Shown one piece after another: positions 18,504 through 28,419 of a DNA stretch of 64,000 bases; within the stretch, counting starts at the first letter, position 1; every line of letters begins with the position of its first letter. Where the stretch lies: assembly GCF_947496195.1 (NCBI RefSeq), contig NZ_CANMBY010000001.1, positions 1,116,001 to 1,180,000 of the forward strand, written 5' to 3'. This stretch comes from an uncultured Polaribacter sp. Lineage in GTDB: Bacteria; Bacteroidota; Bacteroidia; Flavobacteriales; Flavobacteriaceae. The notes under the pieces are model-generated. The model had not been told where the DNA came from and made no database searches. It saw only the letters and a list, made by a program, of their open reading frames with translations. Both the position numbers and the translations under genes were made by a program.

Positions 18504-18534
18504 AAGAGCCTCAGTAATGAGGCTCTTTTTTTTT
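18504..18534 (+). terminator. Rho-independent terminator after OmpA-family gene
   Basis: Ten-base stem AAGAGCCTCA / TGAGGCTCTT with a GTAA loop followed by a T tract. Confidence 0.9.
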
Positions 18535-18565
18535 ATAAATGTTTTTTAATTTCAATCAAATAAAG

Positions 18566-18573
18566 TACCTTTG
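18566..18573 (+). promoter_or_regulatory. atpDC promoter -7 element
   Basis: TACCTTTG matches TAnnTTTG about 60 bases before the atpD start, between a terminator and the gene. Confidence 0.5.
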
Positions 18574-18587
18574 CACCTTGAAAATGA

Positions 18588-20144
<1,557 letters not shown>

Positions 20145-20169
20145 ACGAGTTTTGAGTTTTTAGGATTGA

Positions 20170-20222
20170 GTTATGATTAAATAGCTAAAAACTAAAAATT
20201 AAAAACTAAAAACTAGAAAATT
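20170..20222 (+). repeat. Short AT-rich tandem repeat in atpD-atpC spacer
   Basis: The spacer holds about four imperfect copies of an AAAAACTA-type unit (AAAAACT, AAAAATT, AAAAACT, AAAAACT) directly before the atpC ATG. It encodes nothing. It resembles low-complexity fillers seen between flavobacterial genes; another AT-rich one is at 34230-34292. Confidence 0.5.
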
Positions 20223-20516
20223 ATGTTTTTAGAAATTGTAACACCAGAGGCTATTTTATTTTCATCAGAAGTAGATTCTATATCTGTTCCTGGCGTAAAT
20301 GGTGAATTTCAGATGCTAAATAATCACGCACCTGTAGTTTCTAATTTAGCAAAAGGTACTGTATATATTCATGTTCATTCTCAAGAACATGTAGAGTTAA
20401 ACGATTTAAAAGGAAAATTAACTCAACATGCAGATGATGATAAAATTTTAATGTTACCTATAGATTCAGGTACCATAGAATTGAATGATAATAAAGCGAT
20501 TATTTTAGCAGATTAA
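20223..20516 (+). CDS. atpC: F1F0 ATP synthase subunit epsilon, short form
   Basis: 97 residues. Starts MFLEIVTPEAILFSSEVDSI and includes the PGVNGEFQMLNNHAPVVS motif of the N-terminal beta-sandwich. The C-terminal helical hairpin that inhibits the enzyme in E. coli is missing; this short form is usual in Bacteroidetes, not a truncation. Second gene after atpD, 78 bases downstream, followed by a terminator. Confidence 0.94.
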   Translation: MFLEIVTPEAILFSSEVDSISVPGVNGEFQMLNNHAPVVSNLAKGTVYIHVHSQEHVELNDLKGKLTQHADDDKILMLPIDSGTIELNDNKAIILAD

Positions 20517-20530
20517 TAAAGTAATCAATT

Positions 20531-20571
20531 AAAAAAAATCTCGAAACCTAAAAGTTTCGAGATTTTTTTTT
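20531..20571 (+). terminator. Rho-independent terminator after atpC
   Basis: Twelve-base stem AAATCTCGAAAC / GTTTCGAGATTT flanked by an A run and an eight-base T run. Confidence 0.92.
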
Positions 20572-20764
20572 GCAATTTTCCCAGTAATTGAGTTAACGAA
20601 TTCAAATAAAATTCTTTCTTCATTACAAATGTTGTGATTTTTATTCAATTTACCGTTAGTAAAAACACCCTTTAAAAAAAAGAAAAACCCCTTTTCTTTT
20701 TTACGAAAATCAACTATCATTTTATATATTGTACTTTAGTAATCATTCAACTTAAATTTTAAAC

Positions 20765-21379
20765 ATGAAAACAAAGTTTTTAAAACCAACAATTTTAGTA
20801 TTATTTTCAATATTATTTTATTCTTGTAATACTACTACTTGTAATCATCAATTAGAAAGTAAATCTTGTTATCCTAATGATAGTTTACCATCACAAGTAA
20901 TTACGTATTCAGAAATGATTAATATGATGGATGCATATGATAATGGAGCTAAAAAAGAATTAAATAAATATTTAAAAAAAGTATCAAAAGGTAAAGATTC
21001 TGTTTCAACTAAGTATAGTTGGTATAAATTAGAGGATTTAAAGCAATATATAGCTTATGTAGAAAGAATATCTAAAGAAAAAGATATTACATTAACTGGT
21101 TTTAGAATTATACCTAGCAGCTACCCTAAAGATCATAAAAATCCAAAATTAAGAAATAGAACAACTTTAATCTTTACACCAACTACTGTTGTTAATAATA
21201 AGATGGATGTTGCATTTGAACCTTTATATTCGAAAAAAGGTGAACCTACATTAGTAGAAGATTATTTAAACTTGGTTAGAAATAATAAATTAAAAAATAG
21301 TTCTTTTTCTAATGAAAGATATTCTGATTCATTATTAAGTTCATCAGCAAATAGATTAAGGCCAACTCCACCATATTAA
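20765..21379 (+). CDS. Lipoprotein of unknown function
   Basis: 204 residues. Lipoprotein signal: MKTKFLKPTILVLFSILFYSC with the lipobox cysteine at residue 21. The mature part is hydrophilic, with a basic helical region (residues about 55-110) and a segment RIIPSSYPKDHKNPKLRNRT; no family recognised. It is the first of four closely spaced genes leading to a histidine kinase and response regulator, with five bases to the next gene. An accessory or sensed component of that system is a positional inference. Confidence 0.7.
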   Translation: MKTKFLKPTILVLFSILFYSCNTTTCNHQLESKSCYPNDSLPSQVITYSEMINMMDAYDNGAKKELNKYLKKVSKGKDSVSTKYSWYKLEDLKQYIAYVERISKEKDITLTGFRIIPSSYPKDHKNPKLRNRTTLIFTPTTVVNNKMDVAFEPLYSKKGEPTLVEDYLNLVRNNKLKNSSFSNERYSDSLLSSSANRLRPTPPY

Positions 21380-21384
21380 TAGAT

Positions 21385-22011
21385 ATGATTTCAGATGATG
21401 GTTTATTTATTAAAGAATTTGGAAGAGCTTTACATTATATAACATTTTTACTTGCATTAGTATATTACCCTAAGTATAAAGTTTATACATTTTATAAGTA
21501 TTTTATTTTATATTTTTTAGTTATAGTAATTGTAGATCTTTTAGCAGAATTTTATATAACAGGCCATACAATAGATCTTTATAATGTATATACATTTTTC
21601 GAATTTAATAGTATTGCACTTATTTATTATCATTTAATAAAGCAAAAAACAAGACTAAAAATCTTAGCTCTTTTTTTTAATATTGTTTATCTATTAAGTA
21701 TTGTTTTTGATTTTTACGTACTATATACAGTACCACTTGAAGGCGTAGTAAATAGCATTTTTGTTATTTTATTTTTTATTGAATTATTAAATTCAGACAG
21801 AATTTTAAATTACAAGAAATTATTTTCATTTTGGATGTCTGTTAGCTTTTTAATTTTCTACCTAACATCTGTTCCTTTCTGGTCTTTATACTATTCAAGT
21901 ATTTTTAATACAAGAGATATGTTTCCTATAATTTACTATCTTGCTACTGTATATCAATTAATTTTTATTTACGGTTTAATAGCATGCAAGAAAATGGAGA
22001 ATTTGTATTAA
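21385..22011 (+). CDS. Multi-span membrane protein, likely sensor partner of the downstream kinase
   Basis: 208 residues, nearly all hydrophobic, with about six membrane helices starting near residue 14 (LHYITFLLALVYYP) and ending in MENLY. No enzymatic motif is visible and no family is recognised with certainty. Its last 28 bases overlap the histidine kinase gene, which has only one membrane span and no periplasmic domain of its own, so this protein may supply signal reception. That role is inference. Confidence 0.75.
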   Translation: MISDDGLFIKEFGRALHYITFLLALVYYPKYKVYTFYKYFILYFLVIVIVDLLAEFYITGHTIDLYNVYTFFEFNSIALIYYHLIKQKTRLKILALFFNIVYLLSIVFDFYVLYTVPLEGVVNSIFVILFFIELLNSDRILNYKKLFSFWMSVSFLIFYLTSVPFWSLYYSSIFNTRDMFPIIYYLATVYQLIFIYGLIACKKMENLY

Positions 22012-22733
22012 TAGTTTCTACTATATTAATACTAATTATAGTAATTGCATTAATAATATTATTTACAACTTTTCAAAAAAAGAAAAATTTTTTAGTTGAA
22101 AAACAAAAAGAAGAACAAGAAAGATTTGAAAAAGAAATTGCAGAAACTCAAATAGAAATTAGAGAAGCAACACTTAGAAATATTAGTTGGGAGCTTCATG
22201 ATAATATTGGGCAACTACTTACATTAGCAAAAATACAATTACAAAATTCAACTCCAGAAAATATAAAAGAAGTTTCAGAAACCATTACAAAAGGATTAAC
22301 AGAAGTACGTTCTTTATCTAAATTAATTAATCCTGAAGCCATAAAAAACATTAATTTAAGAGAAGCTTTACAATTAGAAGTAGATCGTTTTAACCGTTTA
22401 AATTTTATAGAAACCAATTATAAAGTTGAAGGTGATGAAGTTGAAATTGATAAAAAAGCAAGTATTGTTCTTTTTAGAATTTTACAAGAATTTTTTTCAA
22501 ATACAATAAAACATTCTAAAGCAACTAATTTAGAAGTAACTTTAAATTATAAAAAAGATAAACTTATTTTGTTTGCAAAAGATAATGGAGTTGGGTTTTT
22601 GATAAACGAAAAGAAAGAAGGTATAGGCTTAAGTAACATAAAAAATAGAATTAAATTAATAGGTGCAGAAGTAAACTTTGTAACTGCCGAAAATAAAGGA
22701 ACATCAATAGAGATAACTTATAAATATGAATAA
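21984..22733 (+). CDS. Sensor histidine kinase, NarL/NarX-type (HisKA_3)
   Basis: 249 residues. One N-terminal membrane span (residues 7-30), a coiled coil (35-65), then the HisKA_3 phosphoacceptor helix with H72 in SWELHDNIGQLL and an HATPase_c domain (N box SNTIKHSK, G1 DNGVGF, G2 GIGLSNIKNRI). It phosphorylates the response regulator encoded next, whose start overlaps by eight bases. There is no extracytoplasmic sensor domain. The start chosen overlaps the preceding membrane protein gene by 28 bases and keeps the membrane span intact. Confidence 0.92.
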   Translation: MQENGEFVLIVSTILILIIVIALIILFTTFQKKKNFLVEKQKEEQERFEKEIAETQIEIREATLRNISWELHDNIGQLLTLAKIQLQNSTPENIKEVSETITKGLTEVRSLSKLINPEAIKNINLREALQLEVDRFNRLNFIETNYKVEGDEVEIDKKASIVLFRILQEFFSNTIKHSKATNLEVTLNYKKDKLILFAKDNGVGFLINEKKEGIGLSNIKNRIKLIGAEVNFVTAENKGTSIEITYKYE

Positions 22734-23370
22734 TTATACTGTAGTTGTTGTAGATGATCATACATTGCTATCACAAGCCATAGAAGCTATGGTTAATACT
22801 TTTGAGCAATTTAAAGTATTATATACTTGTAAAAATGGAAAAGAACTTACAGAGCATTTTGCAGATAGTCCATCAAAAGTGCCAAACATTGTATTAATGG
22901 ATATTAATATGCCAATTATGAATGGTATAGAAACTACTGCTTGGATTACTACTAATTATCCAGAAGTTAATGTCATGGCATTATCTGTAGAAGATGATGA
23001 TAGTACTGTTTTAAAAATGCTAAAAGCTGGTGCAATTGGTTACTTATTAAAAGATACAGAAAAATCAGTTTTAGAAAAAGCTCTTTTAGAAACTGCTAAA
23101 CATGGTTTCTATCATACAAAATCTGTTACTCAATTACTTATGAAATCTATTACAGGTAAAATAGAAAATCAATTAGATTTAAAAGAAAAAGAAATAGAGT
23201 TTTTAAAATTAGCCTGTTCAGAGTTAACTTATAAAGAAATTGCAGACATAATGTGCTTAAGTCCTAAAACCATTGATAATTATAGAAATGAACTTTTTAC
23301 AAAACTAAATGTAAAAAACAGAGTTGGTTTAGTAATGTATGCCATAAAAAATAAGATTTACACTCCGTAA
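22726..23370 (+). CDS. Response regulator, NarL/FixJ family (REC + LuxR HTH)
   Basis: 214 residues. Receiver domain with acidic pair D10-D11, phosphoacceptor D59 in VLMDINMP and conserved lysine in GYLLKDTE. C-terminal LuxR-type helix-turn-helix: YKEIADIMCLSPKTIDNYRN. Cognate partner of the overlapping histidine kinase. Target genes are unknown; the upstream lipoprotein and membrane protein genes are candidates. Confidence 0.95.
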   Translation: MNNYTVVVVDDHTLLSQAIEAMVNTFEQFKVLYTCKNGKELTEHFADSPSKVPNIVLMDINMPIMNGIETTAWITTNYPEVNVMALSVEDDDSTVLKMLKAGAIGYLLKDTEKSVLEKALLETAKHGFYHTKSVTQLLMKSITGKIENQLDLKEKEIEFLKLACSELTYKEIADIMCLSPKTIDNYRNELFTKLNVKNRVGLVMYAIKNKIYTP

Positions 23371-23378
23371 ATTAATTG

Positions 23379-23386
23379 TAAATTTG
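23379..23386 (+). promoter_or_regulatory. -7 element just before rbfA
   Basis: TAAATTTG fits TAnnTTTG, but ends only four bases before the rbfA ATG, so a transcript from here would be leaderless or nearly so. Confidence 0.35.
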
Positions 23387-23390
23387 CACT

Positions 23391-23786
23391 ATGGAAGAAA
23401 CTAACAGACAACGAAAAATAGCAGGTGTACTGCAAAAAGATTTGGTAGATGTGTTGCAAAAAGCGGCACAAGATGGAATGAAAGGTGTTATAATATCTGT
23501 TTCTAAGGTTTTTGTAACTTCAGATTTAGGAGTAGCAAAAGTTTATTTAAGTATTTTTCCATCAGAAAAAAGAGACGAAATTATAAAGGGTGTACAATCT
23601 AATGCTCCATTAATTAGACACGAAATGTCTCAAAGAACTAGAAATCAATTGCGTAGAATGCCAGAATTGTTATTTTTTGGTGATGATACATTAGATTATT
23701 TAGAAGAAATAGACAAGTCTTTACAAGGTAAAGATGAAGACCCAATAAAAAACCCTGATGTTTTACCAAGACGTCAAAAACGTTAA
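23391..23786 (+). CDS. rbfA: 30S ribosome-binding factor RbfA
   Basis: 131 residues. Cytoplasmic assembly factor that binds immature 30S subunits and helps mature the 5' end of 16S rRNA. The single KH-like domain is recognisable: QRKIAGVLQKDLVDVL at the start, SVSKVFVTSDLGVAKVYLS in the middle and RNQLRRMPELLFFGDDTLDY at the end. It is followed by a LolC/E-like permease gene after 15 bases, a pairing common in Flavobacteria. Confidence 0.93.
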   Translation: MEETNRQRKIAGVLQKDLVDVLQKAAQDGMKGVIISVSKVFVTSDLGVAKVYLSIFPSEKRDEIIKGVQSNAPLIRHEMSQRTRNQLRRMPELLFFGDDTLDYLEEIDKSLQGKDEDPIKNPDVLPRRQKR

Positions 23787-23801
23787 ATTCATATAAACTA
23801 T

Positions 23802-25004
23802 TTGAATTTTTCTTACTACATAGCTAAAAGGTATTTATATTCTAAATCTTCAAATAGTGCTATAAATATTATAACTATTATAGCTTCTTTTGGTATTATA
23901 GTAGGTTCTATTGCTTTATTTATTATCCTATCTGGTTTCTCTGGTTTAAGAACGTTTAGTTATAGTTTATTAGATGCTGCAGACCCTGATATAAAAATAA
24001 CTTCTGTAAAAGGTAAATCATTTATTTTATCAAATAGTAACTTACAAAAACTAATTGAAAATGATAATATAGACGATTTTTCTAGTGTTATTGAAGAACG
24101 AGTGTTTTTAGAGTATAATGATAAAAATGAAATTGCTTACATAAAAGGCGTTAAAGAAAATTATACAAACATTACCAAAATAGATTCATCTTTAAGTATT
24201 GGTAGCTGGTTAAATCCTAATTATAGTAACACAGCAGTTGCAGGCAGAATTATTGCATTAAAATTATCTATGGGAATTAGAAATTTTACTGAGCCATTAA
24301 CAATTATGGTACCCAAACCAGGTAAAGGATTTATAAACCCAAATAATGCTTTTTACAAAACTAATGTTCAAATTGTAGGCTTGTACACAGGTACTGAAGC
24401 TTTTGAAAGTAAATTTGTATTTGTAGATTTTAATTTAGCAAAAGACTTATTAAAATTTAAATCAAACGAAATAACTTCTATAGAAATAAAACTAAAGGAT
24501 ACCAATTTTTCAGATGAAGTAGCAGAAGATTTACAAAAAGCATTTGGAGATAATTATAAAGTACAAACTAAAGAGCAATTAAATGCTATTTTTTATAAAG
24601 TAATAAATACCGAAAATTTAGTTTCATATTTAATATTTACACTCATCATTATTATTGCTTTGTTTAATGTTATAGGTGCTATAATTATGATGATTATAGA
24701 TAAAAAAGAAAATTTAAAAACTTTATTTAATTTAGGAACTACAGTTAAAGAAATAAAAAAGATATTTGTTTTACAGGGATTTTTATTAACGCTATTTGGT
24801 ATGAGTATTGGGCTAATAATAGGAGTTACTCTAGTTTTTGTTCAAAAACAATTTGGTCTTTTTATGATAACTCAAAATTTACCTTATCCTGTTGAGTTTC
24901 GATTTACAAATCTTATTGTAGTAATTTTAACAATATCAACATTAGGCTATATAGCAGCAAAAATTGCTAGTAGTAGAATAAATAAAAATTTTATAGAAAA
25001 TTAA
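23802..25004 (+). CDS. ABC transporter permease, LolC/LolE-FtsX family
   Basis: 400 residues from a TTG (MNFSYYIAKRYLYSKSS). One N-terminal span (about 20-45), a large periplasmic MacB-type core domain (50-265) and three C-terminal spans with the FtsX signature around IIDKKENLKTLFNLGTT. This layout is that of the lipoprotein-releasing permeases at the inner membrane. The ATPase partner is not encoded here. It ends at a bidirectional terminator. Confidence 0.87.
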   Translation: MNFSYYIAKRYLYSKSSNSAINIITIIASFGIIVGSIALFIILSGFSGLRTFSYSLLDAADPDIKITSVKGKSFILSNSNLQKLIENDNIDDFSSVIEERVFLEYNDKNEIAYIKGVKENYTNITKIDSSLSIGSWLNPNYSNTAVAGRIIALKLSMGIRNFTEPLTIMVPKPGKGFINPNNAFYKTNVQIVGLYTGTEAFESKFVFVDFNLAKDLLKFKSNEITSIEIKLKDTNFSDEVAEDLQKAFGDNYKVQTKEQLNAIFYKVINTENLVSYLIFTLIIIIALFNVIGAIIMMIIDKKENLKTLFNLGTTVKEIKKIFVLQGFLLTLFGMSIGLIIGVTLVFVQKQFGLFMITQNLPYPVEFRFTNLIVVILTISTLGYIAAKIASSRINKNFIEN

Positions 25005-25013
25005 ATTGTACAT

Positions 25014-25054
25014 AAAAAAAGGCTTTAAATTTCTTTAAAGCCTTTTAAAAAAAA
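25014..25054. terminator. Bidirectional terminator between LolC/E-like gene and hpf
   Basis: Thirteen-base perfect stem AAAAGGCTTTAAA / TTTAAAGCCTTTT with a TTTC loop; A and T tracts on both sides let it serve both convergent genes. Confidence 0.9.
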
Positions 25055-25357
25055 CTACATGTATGGTTTTAACACACCTTTTCTTTTTTTCAATTGTTTC
25101 TCTAAATCTCTTATGGTATTCTTTACAGCTAACTCATAATTTTTTTCATTAGAAGAAGCAAATATTCTTGGACCATATAAACTTAGTTGCATTTCACAAA
25201 TTCTACCTAAATTTTCTTGGCTATTTTCCTTTTTTAAAAAAACATTTACAAAAATAATATTGTCAAACTTCTTTGCTAACCTATTCAGTTTTTTAGTAAT
25301 ATAAGCTTCCATAGTTTCACTTGTAGGCATATTTACAAATTGAATTTCTGTGTTCAT
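25055..25357 (-). CDS. hpf: Ribosome hibernation factor HPF/RaiA, short form
   Basis: 100 residues, the length of the short HPF/YfiA (RaiA) proteins. The dsRBD-like fold is visible in SETMEAYITKKLNRLAKKF and a conserved lysine/arginine-rich C-terminal helix (RDLEKQLKKRK). It binds the 30S decoding site and silences ribosomes in stationary phase. The gene faces the LolC/E-like gene and is preceded by the longest gene-free stretch in the window. YfiA or HPF type cannot be separated by sequence alone. Confidence 0.88.
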   Translation of the reverse strand: MNTEIQFVNMPTSETMEAYITKKLNRLAKKFDNIIFVNVFLKKENSQENLGRICEMQLSLYGPRIFASSNEKNYELAVKNTIRDLEKQLKKRKGVLKPYM

Positions 25358-25740
25358 AATCTTAGGTTTTGAATTAATAAAATAAAGTTAAGATTATGTA
25401 CTATAAAAAAGTATGATAAATATCAGTTTTAAAAAGATATTTATAAGGTAGATGTATCTCTATTATGATACATATGAATTAATAATTTTCAAAAAATAAT
25501 AATAAAACCTAGCTAGGATTTAACTTTATGTATTAAACCTAAATGACCTAAAAACTCTTAATAGTGATGAGTATTTATTAAACACTAGGTTTATGAGTTT
25601 AGGGGTTTGTAACTACTAATTATTAGGGATTAATTAGTAATTACACTACAAATATATATAGTATTGTTTATTGAAAAGTTCAAAATAATTCAGACTGCAT
25701 TTAAGTGTAGACGAATTGTAAAGTTTTGTAGATGATTTGA
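25358..25740. other. Gene-free stretch of 383 bases between dus and hpf
   Basis: Very AT-rich, no open reading frame of note. It holds a ten-base palindrome CCTAGCTAGG (25508-25517), an imperfect long dyad (25535-25566 against 25583-25608) and a perfect hairpin ACTAATTA / TAATTAGT with an eight-base loop (25615-25638). It must include the hpf promoter region on the minus strand; no clear TAnnTTTG match was found. Confidence 0.5.
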
Positions 25741-26745
25741 TTATTGAGGAATCTCTGTGATTAAAGTATTACCAAATTTTTCTTCTACTTCGTTAAATGT
25801 AGCAAAAACGTCTTTTGGATCGTCTGAAGTAACCATCTTTGTTCTGTATTCTTTAAAATGAGGAATTCCTTTAAAGTAATTAGTGTAGTGTCTTCTAGTC
25901 TCTACAACTCCTAAACGTTCTCCTTTCCAATCTATAGACATTTGTAAATGTCTTCTTGCCATTTCTGTGCGTTCTGCAATTGTAGGTTTAGGTAAATGTT
26001 CTCCTGTTTTAAAGAAGTGTTTTACTTCATTAAAAAACCATGGATATCCAATAGAAGCTCTACCAATCATAGCTCCATCTAAACCATATTTATCTCGCAT
26101 TTCCATAGCTCTTTCAGGTGTATTTACATCACCATTTCCAAAAACAGGAATATGCATTCTTGGATTGTTTTTAACTGCTGCTATTGGTTTCCAATCTGCA
26201 TCACCTTTATACATCTGTGCACGAGTTCTTCCATGAATAGAAATTGCTTTACAACCAACATCTTGTAAACGTTCTGCAACTTCAACAATTTTAATAGAAT
26301 CATGATCCCAACCTAAACGTGTTTTAACAGTAATAGGTAATTTAGTATGTTTTACCATTTCACTGGTTAACTTTACCATTAAATCAATATCTTTTAAAAT
26401 ACCTGCACCAGCACCTTTAGAAACAACTTTTTTTACAGGGCAACCAAAGTTGATGTCAATAATATCTGGATTTGTTTTCTCAACAATTTCAACAGATCTT
26501 AGCATAGAATCTAAGTTAGCTCCAAAAATTTGGATACCAACTGGTCTTTCTTTTTCATAGATGTCTAATTTCATCACACTTTTAGCAGCATCTCTAATTA
26601 AGCCTTCTGAAGAAATAAATTCTGTATATACAACATCTGCTCCATTTTCTTTACACAATGCTCTAAAAGGTGGGTCAGAAACGTCTTCCATTGGTGCAAG
26701 CAATAATGGAAAGTCAGATAATTCTATGTTGTCTATTTTTACCAA
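25741..26745 (-). CDS. dusB: tRNA-dihydrouridine synthase (DusB-like)
   Basis: 334 residues. FMN enzyme that reduces uridines in tRNA D-loops. Start PLLLAPMEDVSDPPFRALC, catalytic C102 in INFGCPVKKVVSKGAG, the SIHGRTRAQMYKG segment and GRASIGYPWFF are characteristic of the bacterial Dus TIM barrel. It is last of a three-gene minus-strand group with the DUF4345 and M28 peptidase genes, spaced by two and three bases. Confidence 0.94.
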   Translation of the reverse strand: MVKIDNIELSDFPLLLAPMEDVSDPPFRALCKENGADVVYTEFISSEGLIRDAAKSVMKLDIYEKERPVGIQIFGANLDSMLRSVEIVEKTNPDIIDINFGCPVKKVVSKGAGAGILKDIDLMVKLTSEMVKHTKLPITVKTRLGWDHDSIKIVEVAERLQDVGCKAISIHGRTRAQMYKGDADWKPIAAVKNNPRMHIPVFGNGDVNTPERAMEMRDKYGLDGAMIGRASIGYPWFFNEVKHFFKTGEHLPKPTIAERTEMARRHLQMSIDWKGERLGVVETRRHYTNYFKGIPHFKEYRTKMVTSDDPKDVFATFNEVEEKFGNTLITEIPQ

Positions 26746-26747
26746 GA

Positions 26748-27149
26748 TTATTTTTTTTGCAAAAATACCTTTTTATTATTGATAACCCAAAATCCGTAAA
26801 ATCCTAAAAACAATTCTGCTGCAGTTCCAAAAGTATATCCAAAAGTAGGTGTGCCATCAATAAAAATACTTAGAAGTCTTCCAAACCCTAGACCTAGCAT
26901 AAAGATCATATTACTTAGTAAAGCCGATTTTAGAAATTTTGTTTTAAATATTCCAAAAATCCATAGTAAAGAAAAACCAATGTATAAACCCATAATAGCT
27001 TTAAAAAAGTTGTTTTCATCTACTGTGTTAAGGGAAATATCAAACTGAGAACTTGGGTTAAACCCATAAATGAAAGAAACAGGTATTACTATAATTACAG
27101 ATATAACTAAATGTATTTTGGTAATAAAAGCTTCTTTAGATAACTTCAT
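26748..27149 (-). CDS. DUF4345-family small membrane protein
   Basis: 133 residues, four membrane spans. Pattern FFKAIMGLYIGFSLLWIFGI and LGFGRLLSIFIDGTPTFGY is what I associate with DUF4345. Function unknown. It lies between the M28 peptidase and dus genes with two to three bases on either side, so it is part of one operon. Confidence 0.8.
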   Translation of the reverse strand: MKLSKEAFITKIHLVISVIIVIPVSFIYGFNPSSQFDISLNTVDENNFFKAIMGLYIGFSLLWIFGIFKTKFLKSALLSNMIFMLGLGFGRLLSIFIDGTPTFGYTFGTAAELFLGFYGFWVINNKKVFLQKK

Positions 27150-27152
27150 TTT

Positions 27153-28376
27153 TTAGAAGTTAATAACCTTTTCAACTTCTTTATCTCCTCTTTTTACAAT
27201 TACTTTTGTGCTATTTCCTTTTTCAAAAATTGATAAAGCACGCATATAACTCATCATATTTGTAATTGTGCTATCTCCTAATTTTATAACAATATCTCCT
27301 TTTTTAAGACCTGCTTTTTGTGCTGGTTTATTCTCTGAAACTCCATCTATTCGCATTCCTTTTCCATCAAATAAATAATCTGGTATAACACCTAAACCAA
27401 CTTTAAATCTTGGCGTACTTTCACTTTCATTTTTAGTTTTTCTAAAAGCTAATTTTCCATTATCGTCTAAATCTGTGATAATATTAAAAATATATTCAGA
27501 AATTAAATACATGCCATCGTAATTCAATTTTTCTGAATCATCTCCTGGTTTATGATAGTCTTCATGTTGTCCTGTAAAAAAATGTAAAACAGGTATATCA
27601 GCCAAATAGAAACTTGTATGATCAGAAGGGCCAACACCAGATTCTTGCTGAATTAATTTAAAGTTATCATTATGAGATTTTAATACTTGTTTAAAAATAG
27701 GTGAAGTACCTGTACCATAAACAGCTAAAGTTGAATCTTTTTTCATACGTCCAACCATATCCATATTTATCATATATGATACTTTTTTAGTGTCTATAGT
27801 AGGGTTTTTTACAAAATAATTAGAACCTAAAAGTCCCATTTCTTCTCCAGAAAAAGCCATAAATAAATAGTTATTATTAGTGTTTTTTTCTTTCAATTTT
27901 GCAGCTAGATTTAGTAAAACAGATACTCCAGAAGCATTATCATCTGCTCCATTATGCACTGCTTTAATAGAATCTCTATATAAAGAGCCTTCTCCTCCAA
28001 AACCTAAATGATCAAAATGAGCACCAATTATAATCGTATTTTCTGCTTTGTTATCTACAAAACCAATAACATTATTTCCTGTAATGGTTCCATCTCCATT
28101 TACATCAAATTTTACTTCATCATGAGGGTTTGTTTTAGGCTTAAAAGTAAAAGGTTGTAAATATCCTTCAGTACCTTTAGCTTCTAATGCTAACTCTTTA
28201 AAACGATTTGCTATATACTTTGCAGCTTTTTTTTCACCATCTGTACCAGTTTGTCTGCCTTCTAAAGCGTCAGAAGCTAAAAAAGTAACATCTTCTTTAA
28301 TTCTGTTTTCTTGATTAATATCTGTTTTACAAGATATAAATGCTACTAAAAATATAAGAAATAAGGTATTTTTCAT
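27153..28376 (-). CDS. M28-family zinc aminopeptidase lipoprotein with C-terminal PDZ domain
   Basis: 407 residues. Lipoprotein signal MKNTLFLIFLVAFISC (cysteine at 16). The M28 core has the two-zinc ligands in IIGAHFDHLGFGG, HNGADDNASG, FSGEEMGLLGS and MINMDMVGR, plus PSDHTSFYLADIPVLHFFTG. Residues about 320-407 form a PDZ domain (NKPAQKAGLKKGDIVIKLGD). Expected to trim peptides at the cell envelope. First gene of the M28-DUF4345-dus group, divergent from a TolB-like lipoprotein gene 43 bases away. Confidence 0.93.
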   Translation of the reverse strand: MKNTLFLIFLVAFISCKTDINQENRIKEDVTFLASDALEGRQTGTDGEKKAAKYIANRFKELALEAKGTEGYLQPFTFKPKTNPHDEVKFDVNGDGTITGNNVIGFVDNKAENTIIIGAHFDHLGFGGEGSLYRDSIKAVHNGADDNASGVSVLLNLAAKLKEKNTNNNYLFMAFSGEEMGLLGSNYFVKNPTIDTKKVSYMINMDMVGRMKKDSTLAVYGTGTSPIFKQVLKSHNDNFKLIQQESGVGPSDHTSFYLADIPVLHFFTGQHEDYHKPGDDSEKLNYDGMYLISEYIFNIITDLDDNGKLAFRKTKNESESTPRFKVGLGVIPDYLFDGKGMRIDGVSENKPAQKAGLKKGDIVIKLGDSTITNMMSYMRALSIFEKGNSTKVIVKRGDKEVEKVINF

Positions 28377-28387
28377 GATTAGAATAT

Positions 28388-28395
28388 TATTTTTG
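28388..28395 (+). promoter_or_regulatory. TolB-like gene promoter -7 element
   Basis: TATTTTTG fits TAnnTTTG, 24 bases before the ATG at 28420 in the 43-base divergent gap. On the other strand TAACTTCG at 28395-28402 is a weaker candidate for the M28 gene. Confidence 0.45.
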
Positions 28396-28419
28396 CGAAG
28401 TTAATTAATAAATAAGAAA

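Noticed and set aside
20529-20720. Minus-strand reading frame of 63 codons after atpC
   Set aside because: Its 3' part is the atpC terminator hairpin, the product is low-complexity Phe/Lys-rich, and there is no start context.
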